From contig NZ_AMPG01000001.1 in assembly GCF_000299415.1 (NCBI RefSeq), positions 930,001-994,000 on the forward strand: DNA of 64,000 bases. The letters run 5' to 3'. The notes below the pieces were generated by a model. The model was not told where the DNA came from. It saw only the letters and a program-made list of their open reading frames with translations, and searched no databases. Shown one piece after another: positions 17,524 through 25,848 of the stretch (the stretch's first letter is position 1; the number at the start of each line of letters is the position of its first letter). A program made the translations under genes and the position numbers. The stretch comes from Candidatus Microthrix parvicella Bio17-1 (GTDB lineage: Bacteria; Actinomycetota; Acidimicrobiia; Acidimicrobiales; Microtrichaceae).

Positions 17524-18021
17524 TCATTCGTCACGCACGGCGGTCCGTCCCAGCCACAACCCGACGGCAGCGGCGGCGACCCCCAGCATCACGCTGAGCA
17601 GCCCATAGCCCAACGCAGTGGCCAGGTGAGTCTGGCCCAGCCGGGTGTCGAGCTCGACGGCGAAGGTGGAGTAGGTGGTGAAGCTGCCCAGTACGCCCAC
17701 CCCTAGAAACGGCCGGAGATATTGATGGTCGGGGAACCGTGCGATTGCAACCGCGGTGAGCACACCCAGCAACAGGCTGCCGCCCACGTTGGCGATCAGC
17801 GTCGCCCAGGGGACACCCAGGCCGTCGGTCGCCACCGCCTGGGCCAGGCCGTATCTTCCCAATGCCCCCAAGGCCCCGCCCAGGCTCACCGCCACCATCA
17901 CCTCGAGGCCGGGCCACACCTCCCGGCGCAGTACCTGATCCGGGCGCTCCAGCAGGTCCGGGTCGATCGCCGCGTCGACGACGGGCAGGCCGGGTGAAAC
18001 TGCGGGCTCGTTCGGGGTCAT
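17524..18021 (-). CDS. crcB: Fluoride channel subunit, first copy
   Basis: Fluc/CrcB family four-helix protein; two subunits pair antiparallel to export fluoride. 165 residues from ATG 18021, with a 40-residue N-terminal extension before GGALGALGRYG. Other motifs: NVGGSLLLG and GVLGSFTTYSTFAVE; of the usual TTFSTF box it has Tyr in the first aromatic position and keeps the second Phe. Four hydrophobic helices are visible. It is divergent from a second copy at 18064, with only 42 bases between start codons. Heterodimer formation with that copy is likely by analogy to paired crcB genes. Confidence 0.9.
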   Translation of the reverse strand: MTPNEPAVSPGLPVVDAAIDPDLLERPDQVLRREVWPGLEVMVAVSLGGALGALGRYGLAQAVATDGLGVPWATLIANVGGSLLLGVLTAVAIARFPDHQYLRPFLGVGVLGSFTTYSTFAVELDTRLGQTHLATALGYGLLSVMLGVAAAAVGLWLGRTAVRDE

Positions 18022-18026
18022 CACCG

Positions 18027-18060
18027 ACGAGCGTAGAACCGGGCATCGTCCTACGCTCGT
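18027..18060. promoter_or_regulatory. Perfect inverted repeat between divergent crcB genes
   Basis: ACGAGCGTAG (18027-18036) and CTACGCTCGT (18051-18060) are perfect reverse complements around 14 bases. They fill nearly the whole 42 base gap between the two start codons, so the site is symmetric with respect to both genes. A shared operator for a dimeric regulator, or a hairpin in one leader, are both possible. Confidence 0.55.
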
Positions 18061-18063
18061 AGG

Positions 18064-18450
18064 ATGGTCTGGTTGGCGGTTGGGATTGGCGGAGCACTCG
18101 GCGCCCCCCTTCGCTTCGTCACCGACCGCTGGGTGCAGGAGCGACGCTTTGGCGACGACGAACTGACCGCCTGGCCGTTGGGCACGCTGGCGGTCAACGT
18201 GATCGGTGGGTTGATGCTCGGGGTGATCGTGGGAGCAAGCCGCTACGGCACATTGGGAGCGGTCCCGGTCGCCGTCATGGGCACCGGGTTTTGCGGCGCG
18301 CTCACCACCTTCTCCACCGCGTCGGTCGAGACGATTCGGCTGGCCGAAGCCGATCGCTGGCCGGCGGCGCTGGCCGTGGCGGCATCCAACCTGCTGCTCA
18401 CCATGACGGCCGCAGCATTGGGGCTGGGGCTGACCGCCGCCATCTGGTGA
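18064..18450 (+). CDS. crcB: Fluoride channel subunit, second copy
   Basis: Second Fluc/CrcB protein, 128 residues with four hydrophobic helices and no N-terminal extension. Motifs: GGALGAPLRF near the N-terminus, NVIGGLMLG, and GFCGALTTFSTASVE. In the phenylalanine box the second aromatic is Ala (FSTA rather than FSTF), whereas the divergent copy keeps it. Such loss in one partner is expected when two subunits specialise as a heterodimer, since one of two pores may be dispensable. The very short intergenic region implies leaderless or near-leaderless transcripts. Confidence 0.9.
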   Translation: MVWLAVGIGGALGAPLRFVTDRWVQERRFGDDELTAWPLGTLAVNVIGGLMLGVIVGASRYGTLGAVPVAVMGTGFCGALTTFSTASVETIRLAEADRWPAALAVAASNLLLTMTAAALGLGLTAAIW

Positions 18451-18510
18451 CGATCCCCGTCTGGGCTCCAACCAGGGTCATCGACCACGGAGCCGCCGCC
18501 CACCTCGGAT

Positions 18511-18900
18511 TCACACCTCGCCGATCTCGTGGCGCCATCGGTCGATCTGCCGCCTGTCCCGCTTGGTCGGACGCCCTGCGCCAGGATCGCGTTGAGCCCA
18601 CGCGGCCGCCGTCCCGGCGGGCTCCGGCCGATCCTCGGCCAGCACCCGGTAGCTTGCCTCGGCCAGCGGGGCGCCCACGCGTTTGGAGCGCAGTTCGACC
18701 ACCTCCACCTCCACCTCCAGACGCCAGGCGCCCCTGCGCACCTCCACCCGGTCGCCAACCGACACCTTGGTGGACGCCTTCACGGCAGCGCCGTCCAGGC
18801 GTACCCGCCCCGCCTTGACCGCGTCGGTTGCCGCGGTGCGGGTCTTGGCCATCCGCACCGCCCAGACCCACGCGTCCAACCGGACGGTTGCCCCGCTCAT
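18511..18900 (-). CDS. S4-domain RNA-binding protein (Hsp15-like)
   Basis: Small RNA-binding protein of the Hsp15/YabO group, in which some members bind ribosomal subunits carrying stalled peptides. 129 residues from ATG 18900. The S4 fold is at about 7-55: RLDAWVWAVRMAKTRTAA, then AVKAGRVRLDGAAVKAS and VSVGDRVEVR. The C-terminus is Arg/Pro-rich and basic (GRPTKRDRRQIDRWR), typical for this group and suited to RNA contact. It follows the pentose phosphate operon on the same strand with a 27 base gap, so it may be cotranscribed. Confidence 0.85.
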   Translation of the reverse strand: MSGATVRLDAWVWAVRMAKTRTAATDAVKAGRVRLDGAAVKASTKVSVGDRVEVRRGAWRLEVEVEVVELRSKRVGAPLAEASYRVLAEDRPEPAGTAAAWAQRDPGAGRPTKRDRRQIDRWRHEIGEV

Positions 18901-18927
18901 GAAGCATTCATCGTGCACTCGGCGGTG

Positions 18928-19686
18928 TCACGTTCGATCCGACCCGCCGGGTGGATCGCCATCGGTCACGATGACGGTCGAGGCGCGCTCAACCCGACCG
19001 GCGGGCACGGAGACGTCGCCCGTCACCAGCGAGTGCAGTGCCCGGGCCTTGGTGTGATCCTGTCCAGAGACAACCCACCACACCCGGGCCCTGGCCGCGT
19101 TCAGCACCGGATAGGTCAGGGTCAGGCGGCGGTGGCCCTGGTACGGCCCGGTCAGCGCCACAGGTCGATCGACGACGTCCAGCACCGGGTCACCCGGAAC
19201 CAAGGAGGCGGTGTGTCCATCCGGGCCGAGCCCCAACTGGAGCACATCGAAGCGGGTCTCAGCCCCGGCGAGCTGCACGAGCCGACGACGGGCCTCGTCA
19301 CGCCAACGCCCGCCCCCGACGGCGTCCGTCACCTCGACGTCCTCCACCGGCAGCAGCGCCACCGACGCCGGTCGAACCGGCAAGGCATCGACGAGACGGG
19401 TCAAGAGCACGGCTGCATTGCGATCGGGGTGCGCAGGGGCCACCACCCGCTCGTCCACCTGGCCCACCGACACGCGTTCCCAATCGACGTACAGGTCGGC
19501 GGTTGGCGGTTGGGTGGCCAGCGCCACCAACGCGTCGAACACCGGGCCCACCGTCGAACCACCCGAGAACCCCACGGACGCCCGACCTCGCTGGGAGACG
19601 GCACGGGACAACATCCTGGCGGTCGTCTCGGCTGCCAGGACGGCAAACCGTTCGGGACCGGCGGCCACCGCCTCCAAATCAGCCAT
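18928..19686 (-). CDS. pgl: 6-phosphogluconolactonase
   Basis: Hydrolyses 6-phosphogluconolactone, the middle step of the oxidative pentose phosphate pathway. 252 residues from ATG 19686, whose first base is the last base of the zwf stop (TGATG), so translation is coupled. Motifs: GFSGGST (phosphate loop, about 40-46), VDERVV (near 78) and LGLGPDGHTASLVPG (near 150-164) with the catalytic His. Length and motif order are typical of the NagB-fold SOL/DevB family. Confidence 0.95.
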   Translation of the reverse strand: MADLEAVAAGPERFAVLAAETTARMLSRAVSQRGRASVGFSGGSTVGPVFDALVALATQPPTADLYVDWERVSVGQVDERVVAPAHPDRNAAVLLTRLVDALPVRPASVALLPVEDVEVTDAVGGGRWRDEARRRLVQLAGAETRFDVLQLGLGPDGHTASLVPGDPVLDVVDRPVALTGPYQGHRRLTLTYPVLNAARARVWWVVSGQDHTKARALHSLVTGDVSVPAGRVERASTVIVTDGDPPGGSDRT

Positions 19687-21203
19687 CACCCGACACCAAC
19701 ATCACTCACACCACCGTCGGGCAGCAGGGGGTGATGCCAGCCACCGTCGGGCGTGGCCGCCATGAGACGCGTCAGGTCGTCGGGTCGCAGATCCTCATGC
19801 AGTTCAGGCCCCCAACTCCCCACCGCATAGGGCAGGGCGGCCGGGGCGGAGGCAACCACCGGGTCGACCACCCGCCAGGCCTCCTCCACCGACTGGGCCC
19901 GTGCGAACAGCGTTTGATCCCCACGCAGCGCATCCCCGATCAGCCGGGCGTAGGCCTCCTGATGCGGGCCATCACGCGTCGAGTCGTACTCGTAGCGCAT
20001 GTCAACCGCCTGCGACACGATCGACTCGCCGGGGCCCTTCACCGACACCAGCAGCGACACACCCTCCCCCGGCTTCATGCGGAACCGCAGGTGGTTGGAG
20101 TGGGGACGTATGGCCTGTGGATCGGCGTAGAACATCTGAGCGGGGTTCTGGAACTCCACCACCACCTCGGTGGCGGTGACCGCCATGGCCTTACCGGCTC
20201 GGATGTAGAACGGCACCCCCGCCCAGCGCCACGAATCCACCCAGGCGCGCAGCGCTACATAGGTCTCCACCTGGGAATCCCCCGCCACGCCGTCCTCGCC
20301 CCGGTAGCCGTCGTACTGACCCCGCACCACGTCGTTGGGATCAACGGTCCGCATCGCCCGCATCACCTTCATCTTCTCTTCGGCCAACTCCCGGGCGCTG
20401 GTGTCGATCGGTGGCTCCATCGCAACCAGGGCCAGAACCTGAAGCAGGTGATTCTGCACTACATCGCGGATGGTGCCCACCTCCTCATAGAACCGTCCCC
20501 GGCCCTCGACACCGAAGTCCTCGGCCATCGTGATCTGCACGCTGGCGATGTGGTGGCGGTCCCATGCGGGATGGAACATGGCGTTGGCCATGCGAAACAC
20601 CAGCAGATCCAACGTGGGCTCCTTGCCCAGAAAATGGTCGATGCGGAAGATCTGCTCGTCGTCGTAGGACGAGTTCAGCGTGGCATTGAGCTCCCGGGCG
20701 CTCGCCAGGTCTCGGCCGAACGGCTTCTCGACAACCACCCGTCCCGCCTGGTTGGCCCCGATGTCGTCCAGGCCTTTCACGACGGTTTCAAAGAGGCTGG
20801 GGGGGATGGCCAGGTAGGCCAACGGGGCGGTTGCACCGTCCAACGCTGCGGAGACCCGGCCGAACGTGTCGGCATCGCCGTAGTTCCCCGACACATAGCT
20901 CAGCCGGTCGACGATGCAACCCACCGCGTCGTGGTCGAGCGCGCCGTCCACCTCCTCCTCCAGTGAGGACCGCACCCGATCGCACAACTGCTCCAGCGTC
21001 CAGTCGCTGCTGGCCACCCCGACGATCGGCACGTTGAGTCGGCCCGCCAACGCCAGGTCGTACAACGCCGGAAACAGCTTCTTGCGGGCCAGGTCGCCCG
21101 TGGGGCCAAACAGGATGATGGCGTCGGAATGCTCGGCTGTGCCACACGCCGTGAGCCCGGCGGCCGCCGGACCCCGCCCGCCTGGGGCTTCGGTCACGTT
21201 CAC
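19686..21203 (-). CDS. zwf: Glucose-6-phosphate 1-dehydrogenase
   Basis: Oxidises glucose-6-phosphate to 6-phosphogluconolactone with reduction of NADP+; entry step of the oxidative pentose phosphate pathway. 505 residues. Nucleotide-binding FGPTGDLARKK at 32-42, EKPFG (159-163) and active-site RIDHFLGKE (187-195) with the catalytic His. Starts at GTG 21203, which overlaps the gnd stop by four bases (GTGA), and overlaps pgl at its other end. The order gnd-zwf-pgl puts all three steps from glucose-6-phosphate to ribulose-5-phosphate in one unit. Confidence 0.97.
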   Translation of the reverse strand: MNVTEAPGGRGPAAAGLTACGTAEHSDAIILFGPTGDLARKKLFPALYDLALAGRLNVPIVGVASSDWTLEQLCDRVRSSLEEEVDGALDHDAVGCIVDRLSYVSGNYGDADTFGRVSAALDGATAPLAYLAIPPSLFETVVKGLDDIGANQAGRVVVEKPFGRDLASARELNATLNSSYDDEQIFRIDHFLGKEPTLDLLVFRMANAMFHPAWDRHHIASVQITMAEDFGVEGRGRFYEEVGTIRDVVQNHLLQVLALVAMEPPIDTSARELAEEKMKVMRAMRTVDPNDVVRGQYDGYRGEDGVAGDSQVETYVALRAWVDSWRWAGVPFYIRAGKAMAVTATEVVVEFQNPAQMFYADPQAIRPHSNHLRFRMKPGEGVSLLVSVKGPGESIVSQAVDMRYEYDSTRDGPHQEAYARLIGDALRGDQTLFARAQSVEEAWRVVDPVVASAPAALPYAVGSWGPELHEDLRPDDLTRLMAATPDGGWHHPLLPDGGVSDVGVG

Positions 21204-22234
21204 GCCCCTACCCCCGTGCCGTCATCGGTCTTCTCGTGGTGACCACCGAACTGATATCGCATGGCGGAGAGCACCTTGTTGGCAAAGTCGTCCCGGCCCC
21301 GGCTGGCGAAGCGCTCATAAAGCGCCGCCGACAGCACCGGCGTGGGCACACCGGTCTCCACCGCGGACAGCACCGTCCAGCGGCCCTCACCCGAGTCGGA
21401 CACGCGCCCGGCAAAGCCGTCCAGCGTGGGGGCCTCAACCAGGGACGCGGCGGTCAGGTCCAGCAGCCACGACGGGATCACGCTGCCCCGACGCCACAGT
21501 TCGGCGATCTCGGGTACGTCGAGGTCGAACCGATAGGCGTCGGGTTCACGCAGCGGCGTGGTCTCGGCGTCCAGGTCCACCTCCTGGGCGCCGATGTTGG
21601 CGTGATGCAACAGGTTGAAACCTTCGGCGTAGGCCGCCATCAGCCCGTACTCGATGCCGTTGTGCACCATCTTCACAAAGTGTCCGGCTCCCGGGGGGCC
21701 GCAGTGCAGGTAGCCGCGTTCGGCCTGGCTGGGCTCTCCTGTGCGTCCCGGTGTCCGGTCGACCCCCTCCACCCCGGGGGCCAGGTCGGCCAGGATCGGC
21801 TCGATATGGCCCACGGCATCGTCGGTGCCGCCGACCATGAGGCAATAGCCACGCTGTTCACCAAAGACTCCCCCCGACGTGCCGGCATCGACGTACGCAA
21901 TGCCCTGATCGGCCAGGTCGGCCGCCCGAGCCATATCGTCCCGGTAATAGCTGTTGCCGCCGTCGATCACGATGTCGTCGGCTTCAAGCAGCGAGGTCAG
22001 CTCGTCGACGACTCCGGACACCGCTCCCGCAGGCACCATCACCCACACCACCCGCCGGGGCTTCAGCAGCGACACGAACTCGCCGAGGGAGGACGACGGG
22101 GTGGCCCCCTCCGCCGCCAACGCCTCCACCGGTTCAGGATCCAGGTTGTACACAACGCACTCGTGACCGGCGCTCATCAGTCGCCGCACCATGGCGGCCC
22201 CCATCCGGCCCAGTCCGATCATTCCCAGTTGCAT
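21200..22234 (-). CDS. gnd: 6-phosphogluconate dehydrogenase, decarboxylating, short form
   Basis: Oxidatively decarboxylates 6-phosphogluconate to ribulose-5-phosphate. 344 residues from ATG 22234, with AAGGGG five bases upstream; the in-frame codons further up have no such site. Motifs: GLGRMG (dinucleotide fold, 7-12), GGNSYY (substrate site), GTSGGVFGEQRG and HFVKMVHNGIEYGLM with catalytic Lys and Glu. The length is that of the short GntZ/YqeC-like group, often NAD-preferring, rather than the 470-residue Gnd. First gene of the gnd-zwf-pgl operon. Confidence 0.93.
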   Translation of the reverse strand: MQLGMIGLGRMGAAMVRRLMSAGHECVVYNLDPEPVEALAAEGATPSSSLGEFVSLLKPRRVVWVMVPAGAVSGVVDELTSLLEADDIVIDGGNSYYRDDMARAADLADQGIAYVDAGTSGGVFGEQRGYCLMVGGTDDAVGHIEPILADLAPGVEGVDRTPGRTGEPSQAERGYLHCGPPGAGHFVKMVHNGIEYGLMAAYAEGFNLLHHANIGAQEVDLDAETTPLREPDAYRFDLDVPEIAELWRRGSVIPSWLLDLTAASLVEAPTLDGFAGRVSDSGEGRWTVLSAVETGVPTPVLSAALYERFASRGRDDFANKVLSAMRYQFGGHHEKTDDGTGVGA

Positions 22235-22292
22235 GCCTACCCCTTGGTGGTGTCGGCCCGACGGGCCTCGGCACTGTTCTACCCCCTGTGCG

Positions 22293-23954
22293 CTACTGGG
22301 GCGCGTCGTCGCCACCGGCCTCGGGTGGCGGACGGCCGCCGTACACCACCAGACCCGCCTCGCGAGGTGTCACCCGCTGATCGAAGCTGATCACCCAATA
22401 GCTGCCGATGTGCACCTCCTCTGCAATCGGCGTGCCACTGAAATAGGCCCAGCCCTGCAGCCGCTTGGCGTTCTTCAACCCCCCGTCCTCCAGCACGAAG
22501 GTGGTTTCGGGCACTGCCAATGCCAACTGCTCGAACTCCACCACCCGAGGTGCACCAAAGGACGAGGCAATGATCTTGCCGCCGGAGAGAAAGTGGATCT
22601 GCATGCCGGCGGTGTCGGTGGTGACGACCGTGTGGCCACGCTTCTCCAAGTACCGCACCACCCGCTCGATGCCTGGTGATGCGATGAAGCTGTTGGGCAC
22701 GTCGTACTTCGCCAACGACTCCATACCTTGCAGGCCCCACACCGTCGTCGACGCAAGCAACGCCACCACCCCCACGGCCCACAACGCGTCGCCACCGCGC
22801 CGCCGATGAGGCACCAGCACGGCGATCACCACGGCCAGCGTCGGGACCAACGGGTACAGGTACCGAGGGGCACCCGGGCTGAGTGCCAGGACCAGGTTGA
22901 GTGGGGCTGTCAGCCCGCTCACGATCACAATTCCCGGCAGAAACCATCCGACCGCATGACGGGTTCGCCGCCACGCCACCGCCAGCGCGAGGCCCAGCAG
23001 CGCTGCACCCAACCACCACGGCAACAGGTTGCGGTCCAGGTCCCATGGAGTGGCGGTTCCGCTCAGCAGGCCGAGGCTGCGGAGCCATGCCGAGGCGCCA
23101 TCCAACCAATCGAGGCCCTTCAGTCGACCGCCGGTCAGCGATTCCCAGCGGTTGGTGACGTTCCACACCAGCCACGGGGCGGCCCCGACCACGGTCGAGC
23201 TGATCAGGATTGGGAGCCGACGGCGCGCCGGCTTCGACCGTGCGATCACCCATCCGCCCGCGGCCAGCGCTACCGGTGCCAACAGCGGCGTGGTCCACCA
23301 GCCGACCCCGGCCACCAGCCCCAGCGCCATGACGTCGACCGGCCCGGCGTCCTCCTGGTCGATACGCAGTGCCAGCAGCATCGTGAGCGCAGCCAACACG
23401 ATGGCAATTCCGTAGAAGCCACGCTCTTTGGTGGAATTCCACACCATCCCGGCCGGAAAGACCCAGGCGATGCAGGGCGCCAGGAGGCGGGCCAGGCGGT
23501 CTTCGGTGATCCTGCGGGCCACCCTCCAGCACAGCACCACCGCCACCACGTGCAGCACCAACGGCACCAGCTTGAGCATGAACACGTTGGAGCCGCCGAT
23601 GGCGAAGGCACCGGCCACCAGGGCCACTTCGGGCGTGCCGCCGTAGGGCTGGTTCAAGAAGAACACACCCAGGCGGCCGTCCAGAAACTGATTGGCCTGG
23701 GTTGCCACGGTGGCCGCATCCAGATCGGGAATGCCCATCGGCCCGTCGATCACCCAGGCCCTCGCCGCCACGCCAAACACAGCGGCCGCCAAACCGACCC
23801 AAAACAGGGGATCGCCGGCCCACGTGACGAGGCGCGATCTCAGCGCGGCCATGCGGCCACTTCCACCGCGCCCACCGTCATCGGTGGTCGGCACCATGGC
23901 CCGGCCGGCCAACTCCGCCCCGCGTGCGTCGGCACTTCTCTGCTCAGTCGGCAC
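22293..23954 (-). CDS. GT-C-fold membrane glycosyltransferase (GT39/ArnT-like)
   Basis: Polytopic membrane enzyme of the polyprenyl-phosphate-sugar-dependent type; about ten to twelve hydrophobic helices over 553 residues. After the first helix (about 50-70) an acidic loop with PDLDAA (Asp77, Asp79) matches the catalytic Asp motif of GT-C enzymes. The C-terminal 130 residues form a soluble domain. GTG 23954 is chosen because GGAGG lies 8 bases before it; GTG 23978 is a weaker alternative. It is divergent from the Nudix gene. The acceptor (protein, lipid or cell-wall glycan) is not predictable. Confidence 0.78.
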   Translation of the reverse strand: MPTEQRSADARGAELAGRAMVPTTDDGGRGGSGRMAALRSRLVTWAGDPLFWVGLAAAVFGVAARAWVIDGPMGIPDLDAATVATQANQFLDGRLGVFFLNQPYGGTPEVALVAGAFAIGGSNVFMLKLVPLVLHVVAVVLCWRVARRITEDRLARLLAPCIAWVFPAGMVWNSTKERGFYGIAIVLAALTMLLALRIDQEDAGPVDVMALGLVAGVGWWTTPLLAPVALAAGGWVIARSKPARRRLPILISSTVVGAAPWLVWNVTNRWESLTGGRLKGLDWLDGASAWLRSLGLLSGTATPWDLDRNLLPWWLGAALLGLALAVAWRRTRHAVGWFLPGIVIVSGLTAPLNLVLALSPGAPRYLYPLVPTLAVVIAVLVPHRRRGGDALWAVGVVALLASTTVWGLQGMESLAKYDVPNSFIASPGIERVVRYLEKRGHTVVTTDTAGMQIHFLSGGKIIASSFGAPRVVEFEQLALAVPETTFVLEDGGLKNAKRLQGWAYFSGTPIAEEVHIGSYWVISFDQRVTPREAGLVVYGGRPPPEAGGDDAPQ

Positions 23955-23997
23955 GATGGCCACCTCCGCAACCCGCACAAGGCATGATACTCAGCCC

Positions 23998-24642
23998 ATG
24001 ACCAGCCCCTCCGACCCGGGCTCGTTGCTGAGTGCCCCTCCCCCAGGTGCACTCGACGAGTCCTCCGACCTCGACGTCACCCGGACCCAGCTCCACGCCA
24101 CGCTGGTGGACCGGCCGGATGCGATTGCACACCGCCGCAACATTTTGGTCTTCATCGACGAACATCCCGATGCTGCCCACCGCAGCTGCGCCGAGGCGCA
24201 CCTCACCGGTTCGGCCGTCATCGTCAGCGCCGACGGCACCCGGGCGCTGATGATGCTGCACGCCAAGGTGGGCCGCTGGCTCCAGATGGGCGGTCACGCC
24301 GACGGCAACACCAACCTGGCCTCGGTGGCGCTCCGGGAGGCCAGCGAGGAGTCGGGCATCGACGGCCTGAGAATCCTGCTCCCAGCCATCGACGTCGACG
24401 CCCACACGATCAGTCACCCACAGGACGGCTGCCACGATCACCTCGACCTGAGGTTCCTGGTGCTCGCCCCCGAGGGTGCGGTCGAGCGACGCAATGCCGA
24501 GAGCCACGAGCTGCGCTGGGTCGCGGCCGATGAGGTGGGCCTGCTCGAGCCCGCAGTCGACGAGGTCACCGCCTGGCTGATTCGACGGGCGCTCACCTCT
24601 GCGCCCACCTCCGAAGGTGGCTCCTCAGCCGCCGCCCGCTGA
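23998..24642 (+). CDS. Nudix hydrolase
   Basis: Hydrolase of nucleoside-diphosphate-linked compounds. 214 residues from ATG 23998, 43 bases from the divergent glycosyltransferase start. The Nudix box is at about 98-120: GGHADG then LREASEESGI, with the REUxEExGU core intact. The Glu normally found at the start of the box (GX5E) is Thr or Asn here, which I recall as common in the actinobacterial GGHADG subgroup. N-terminal residues 1-60 may be a substrate-specific helical cap. The substrate is unknown. Confidence 0.85.
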   Translation: MTSPSDPGSLLSAPPPGALDESSDLDVTRTQLHATLVDRPDAIAHRRNILVFIDEHPDAAHRSCAEAHLTGSAVIVSADGTRALMMLHAKVGRWLQMGGHADGNTNLASVALREASEESGIDGLRILLPAIDVDAHTISHPQDGCHDHLDLRFLVLAPEGAVERRNAESHELRWVAADEVGLLEPAVDEVTAWLIRRALTSAPTSEGGSSAAAR

Positions 24643-24780
24643 CGGGTCGTCGTCGCCGACGATCACGTCCTCGTCAATCGGGTCCTCGCCAGCAAACAGG
24701 TGGGCCCAGCACGGCGCGTCGCCGCCCTCGTCGGCGGGGTCGTTTTCAGACGCCGGCTCGCGGAGATCGTCGGCCCTCAT
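24625..24780 (-). CDS. Small acidic protein with CWAHLF motif
   Basis: 51 residues from ATG 24780. Very acidic, with one short hydrophobic segment, DAPCWAHLFAGEDPIDEDV. I associate this kind of CWAHL motif with small actinobacterial hypothetical proteins but cannot name a family. It is divergent from the luciferase-like gene at 24816 and its last 18 bases overlap the Nudix gene tail on the other strand. No clear ribosome-binding site. It could be an unused reading frame; the acidic, non-repetitive composition in this frame argues for a gene. Confidence 0.5.
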   Translation of the reverse strand: MRADDLREPASENDPADEGGDAPCWAHLFAGEDPIDEDVIVGDDDPSAGGG

Positions 24781-24815
24781 CTCGTTCAGGCTACGACCAC
24801 ATCTACGATCAGCCC

Positions 24816-25823
24816 ATGGCTTCCACCCAACCCGACCCCGGTTCGGGCGACATCGGCGCCGCGGCCTCCGCCGTCGCCTCCTCCGCCCAACGCCCAACGA
24901 TGACCGTGGGCCTGGCGCTGCCCACCATGGCGACGGGCTGGGACCGATCCACGCTGGTCAACTGGTGCGACCTGATCGATGACGGCCCTTTCAGCTCGGT
25001 CAGCTGTGGTGAACGCATGACCTTCCACAACCCTGAGATGATCACGACGCTGGGCGCGGCAGCCGGCCGGTGCGACCGCGCCACGATCTTCCTCAACCTG
25101 GCGGTGGCCCCGTGGCACGCCACCGCGTTGCTCGCCAAGCAGGTGGCCACCCTGGACGTCCTGACCGACGGGCGGGTGGAGCTCGGGCTTGGCGTTGGTG
25201 GGCGCCGGGAGGACTACGACGCCCTGGGCGCGCCCTGGGCCGGACGCCATCAGCGCCTCGACGACCAGGTTGCCGAGCTGCGGCGGTGGTGGGCGGGCGA
25301 GACCGTACTGGAAGGCGCTCCCCCGCTGGGCCCACCGGTGTTCCAACCCGGTGGGCCGCGGCTGTTCGCAAGCGCAAGCGGCCCCAAGGCGCTGGCCCGT
25401 GCGGCCCGGTGGGCCGACGGCAACAGCTGGTTCGACTTCAACCTCGACGTCGACGCGGTGCTCGACGGCGCGAGGCGCACGGCCGACGCCTGGACGACCG
25501 CCGGAACGGCCGTCCGTCCGAAGTTCAAGGTGGCGTGCTTTGCATCGCTCGGCCACGATGCCGCCGCCACGCTCGCCTCGTTCACCGCCGCGTACCTGGC
25601 CGTGTTCGGCCGCCGCTTCTCCTCGGCGACCGCAGAGGCCACGCAGTTGCACGACGACAGCGTGCTGAGGGAGCGCATCGAGGCGCTGGCAGCCACCGGC
25701 GCCGTCGACGAGGTCATCCTGGTTCCCGCCACCACCGACATCGGATGTGCCACGTCGATGGCCGAGCTGGTCGACGCCGCCAACCTCACCATGCCCGCGA
25801 AGGCTGTACCGTCTGACCCATGA
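24816..25823 (+). CDS. Luciferase-like (LLM) F420-type oxidoreductase
   Basis: TIM-barrel flavin- or F420-dependent oxidoreductase, 335 residues. An Ala/Ser-rich leader of about 28 residues precedes MTVGLALPTM. Family pattern: VSCGERMTFHNPEM, LNLAVAPWHATALLAKQVATLD, then LGLGVGGRREDYDALG (about 126-141), the signature of actinobacterial LLM proteins, followed by FASASGPKALARAARWADG near 185-203. Cofactor F420 is inferred from the family and phylum, not seen. The CDF transporter start lies within 30-60 bases downstream. Confidence 0.85.
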   Translation: MASTQPDPGSGDIGAAASAVASSAQRPTMTVGLALPTMATGWDRSTLVNWCDLIDDGPFSSVSCGERMTFHNPEMITTLGAAAGRCDRATIFLNLAVAPWHATALLAKQVATLDVLTDGRVELGLGVGGRREDYDALGAPWAGRHQRLDDQVAELRRWWAGETVLEGAPPLGPPVFQPGGPRLFASASGPKALARAARWADGNSWFDFNLDVDAVLDGARRTADAWTTAGTAVRPKFKVACFASLGHDAAATLASFTAAYLAVFGRRFSSATAEATQLHDDSVLRERIEALAATGAVDEVILVPATTDIGCATSMAELVDAANLTMPAKAVPSDP

Positions 25824-25848
25824 TGCGGGCGGGACAACGGGCTCAGCG

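Noticed and set aside
18022-18063. Fluoride riboswitch upstream of the crcB genes
   Set aside because: The divergent gap is only 42 bases and lacks the conserved pseudoknot core of crcB-motif RNAs; the inverted repeat fits an operator better.
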